Source: an uncultured bacterium (lineage in GTDB: Bacteria; Desulfobacterota; Desulfobulbia; Desulfobulbales; Desulfobulbaceae). From it: a stretch of DNA of 7,440 bases. Positions within the stretch are counted from its first letter, which is position 1. Every line of letters starts with the position of its first letter. Positions 6,051 to 7,440 of the stretch are shown in pieces. Position numbers and translations under genes: made by a program. Under the pieces are notes generated by a model. It saw only the letters and a list, made by a program, of their open reading frames with translations, was not told the origin of the DNA and searched no databases. The stretch is from contig CAITZN010000393.1 in assembly GCA_903896915.1 (NCBI GenBank), positions 1-7,440 of the forward strand, read 5' to 3'.

Positions 6051-7100
6051 TTAAGAGGGTGGGGCGTTCGCACCCCGCAGGACCAAGGCGTTTGATGGAA
6101 AGCAGAGGTTGACGGTTTCGCCGATGGCGGGAAGTTGCTGCTGATAGTGCGCTCGTGATATAAGCACTACCATGAGCACACCGATATTAACGACTATCCT
6201 GATTTTTTCGCCTTCAGCCATGATGAGCATAATCGTTCCAATTATATCATGATCCGATTTTTTTTGATCTGTAGTCCGGGAGAGCGATATTTTTTCGGGA
6301 TCGATATAAACCCGTCCGCTGCCATCGGGCGGGCGAAGCTCCTGTGGCTGCATAGTCAGCGAGATTTTCACCCTGCCTTGCAGCGTGCAATTGATGTGGC
6401 CGTTCTCCTCCGAAGTTAGGGTGCATGCAAAGCTATTTTCGTGGGTTGTGGGAGCCAGTCGACCGTTTTCCAAGACCAGGGTATGCTGGGCCAGGGCAGC
6501 TGCCTGCAATCGGTCGTGGGTAGTGAAGATGATGGTAGTTCCTCGAGTTGCATTGATCTGTTGCAGCAACGTGCCGATAATCCCCTGGTTTTCTGCATCA
6601 ACGCTGGCCGTCGGTTCATCGCAGAGCAGGACGCGGGGCGTCAGCGCCAGGGCCCGAGCCAGGGCCAGACGCTGGGTCTCGCCGCCAGAGAGCTCATGGG
6701 CGGCGGCTCCATTGAAGGCTCGGAGTCCCACTGTTTCCAAGGCCTCGTCGATCATGCGTTGCCGTAATTTTTTTTCAATTTTCCTGATCCTCAGGCCGAA
6801 TTCAATATTCTGACCAACCGTAGTGGAAAACATGATCGGATGCTGATCCACCAGCACTATCTGGCGGCGCAGGGCCAACATCGCTGCCTGTGAATTTCCT
6901 GCTAGTGTTCCGGCAAAGGATAATGTGCCGGTTGTCGGTGATTCGAGAAAAGCGAGGATATTGAGCAGCGTGGTCTTACCGGCGCCATTGGGACCGAGCA
7001 GGGCATACATCCCACCTGCCTCGATATCCAGGTGGTCAATATCGAGCACCGTTCGATCGGCGTACCGCTTAGTGACCTGGTGCAGGGTGTAGAGGCTCAT
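6051..7100 (-). CDS. tupC: Tungstate-type ABC transporter ATPase
   Basis: This 349-residue protein is a complete ABC ATPase: Walker A GPNGAGKTT (36-44), Q-loop Gln85, signature LSGGE (136-140), Walker B VLLCDE (156-161) and H-loop His194. A C-terminal extension of about 120 residues (VYIDPEKISLSR, then a strand-rich end GETVNLCFPSNALVL) resembles the regulatory oxyanion-binding (TOBE-like) domain of molybdate/tungstate ATPases. It overlaps the permease gene by four bases (ATGA), so they form an operon. The permease fragment looks TupB-like, so tungstate is the most likely substrate; molybdate is possible. Tungsten would serve tungsten formate dehydrogenases or aldehyde oxidoreductases, some of which are selenoproteins, fitting the selC neighbour (inference). 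The end of the gene is 130 bases from selC, with no strong terminator seen between. Confidence 0.88.
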   Translation of the reverse strand: MSLYTLHQVTKRYADRTVLDIDHLDIEAGGMYALLGPNGAGKTTLLNILAFLESPTTGTLSFAGTLAGNSQAAMLALRRQIVLVDQHPIMFSTTVGQNIEFGLRIRKIEKKLRQRMIDEALETVGLRAFNGAAAHELSGGETQRLALARALALTPRVLLCDEPTASVDAENQGIIGTLLQQINATRGTTIIFTTHDRLQAAALAQHTLVLENGRLAPTTHENSFACTLTSEENGHINCTLQGRVKISLTMQPQELRPPDGSGRVYIDPEKISLSRTTDQKKSDHDIIGTIMLIMAEGEKIRIVVNIGVLMVVLISRAHYQQQLPAIGETVNLCFPSNALVLRGANAPPS

Positions 7101-7440
7101 CGGCTGCCTTTTCCCTGGATGAGATTGAACAGGATATTGATGACCAGGCTGATGATCATGAGCACCAGTCCCAGTGACACAGCCAGCGTGAAGGCCCCCT
7201 TGTCGTATTCCAGGGCCATGGCGGTGGTCATGGTGCGGGTAAAGCCTTTGATGTTGCCGCCGAGCATCATGGAAATCCCAATCTCGGAAATGACCCTGCC
7301 AAAGGCGGAAATGACGGCCGCACCGATTGCGAACCGGCCCTCGCGCAGCACCACTAAGGCAGCTTGCCAGGTATTGGCGCCAAGGGTCATGGCGGTCTTG
7401 CGGTAGCGTTCATCGACACGGCTGATTGCGGCGATGGTCA
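7097..7440 (-). CDS. tupB: Tungstate-type ABC transporter permease, N-terminus cut by window edge
   Basis: The frame is open from the right edge, so only the last 114 or so residues are seen. Just inside the edge it reads ISRVDERYRKTAMTLGAN, then WQAALVVLREGRFAIG. The EAA-loop region (the ATPase docking site of ABC permeases) and the stretch SEIGISMMLGGNIKGFTRT closely match TupB-type permeases, where this Gly-rich motif is typical. The C-terminus carries a hydrophobic segment (LVLMIISLVINILFNLI), then a short basic tail. The internal ATG at 7390 is not the start. It overlaps tupC by four bases. A substrate-binding protein (TupA) would be expected beyond the window. Confidence 0.87.
   Translation of the reverse strand, partial: TIAAISRVDERYRKTAMTLGANTWQAALVVLREGRFAIGAAVISAFGRVISEIGISMMLGGNIKGFTRTMTTAMALEYDKGAFTLAVSLGLVLMIISLVINILFNLIQGKGSR

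Noticed and set aside
6385..6813. Open frames opposite tupC, and similar ones opposite the DUF362, LysR and MetE-like genes
   Set aside because: They lie wholly inside well-supported genes on the other strand and encode no recognisable motif.

Overview
The window reads as chromosome of an anaerobic, probably sulfate-reducing Desulfobacterota, most likely of the Desulfobulbales type. This is inferred from the gene content and protein style: a tungstate importer, DsrE/TusA sulfur-trafficking proteins, a DUF362 protein paired with a membrane ferredoxin, and selenocysteine machinery. No ribosomal or other taxonomic marker is present, so the assignment is tentative.

Left part (1-1342, minus strand): a Tat-exported DUF362 protein is translationally coupled to a membrane-bound 4Fe-4S protein of the NapH type, which runs off the left edge. 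A candidate promoter lies in the 289-base divergent gap (1343-1631). Middle (1638-3189, plus strand): an unrecognised conserved protein is followed by a LysR-type regulator that resembles the subfamily linked to selenium metabolism.

Right-middle (3202-5921, minus strand, convergent with the LysR gene): this is the most interesting part. A tRNA-Sec gene (selC, anticodon UCA) at 5824-5921 is followed on the same strand by four close-packed genes: a small TusA-like protein, a DsrE-like protein, a TusA-OsmC fusion, and a cobalamin-independent methionine synthase (MetE-core-like) protein. The last gene is split by one in-frame TGA. Reading continues in the same frame on both sides with full family similarity, and a hairpin that fits a bacterial SECIS lies immediately after the TGA. 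The best reading is a selenoprotein, with Sec about 35 residues before the zinc-binding His-x-Cys pair. A perfect inverted repeat with T-N11-A geometry, a plausible LysR-type operator, overlaps the -35 region of the proposed selC promoter.

Right end (6051-7440, minus strand): genes for a tungstate-type ABC transporter (ATPase tupC and the C-terminal part of permease tupB), upstream of selC. Together the window looks like a selenium/tungsten/sulfur locus: metal uptake, the Sec tRNA, a sulfur- or selenium-carrier module, a Sec-containing methyltransferase and a possible selenium-linked regulator. The functional link among the carriers, the methyltransferase and the regulator is inference.
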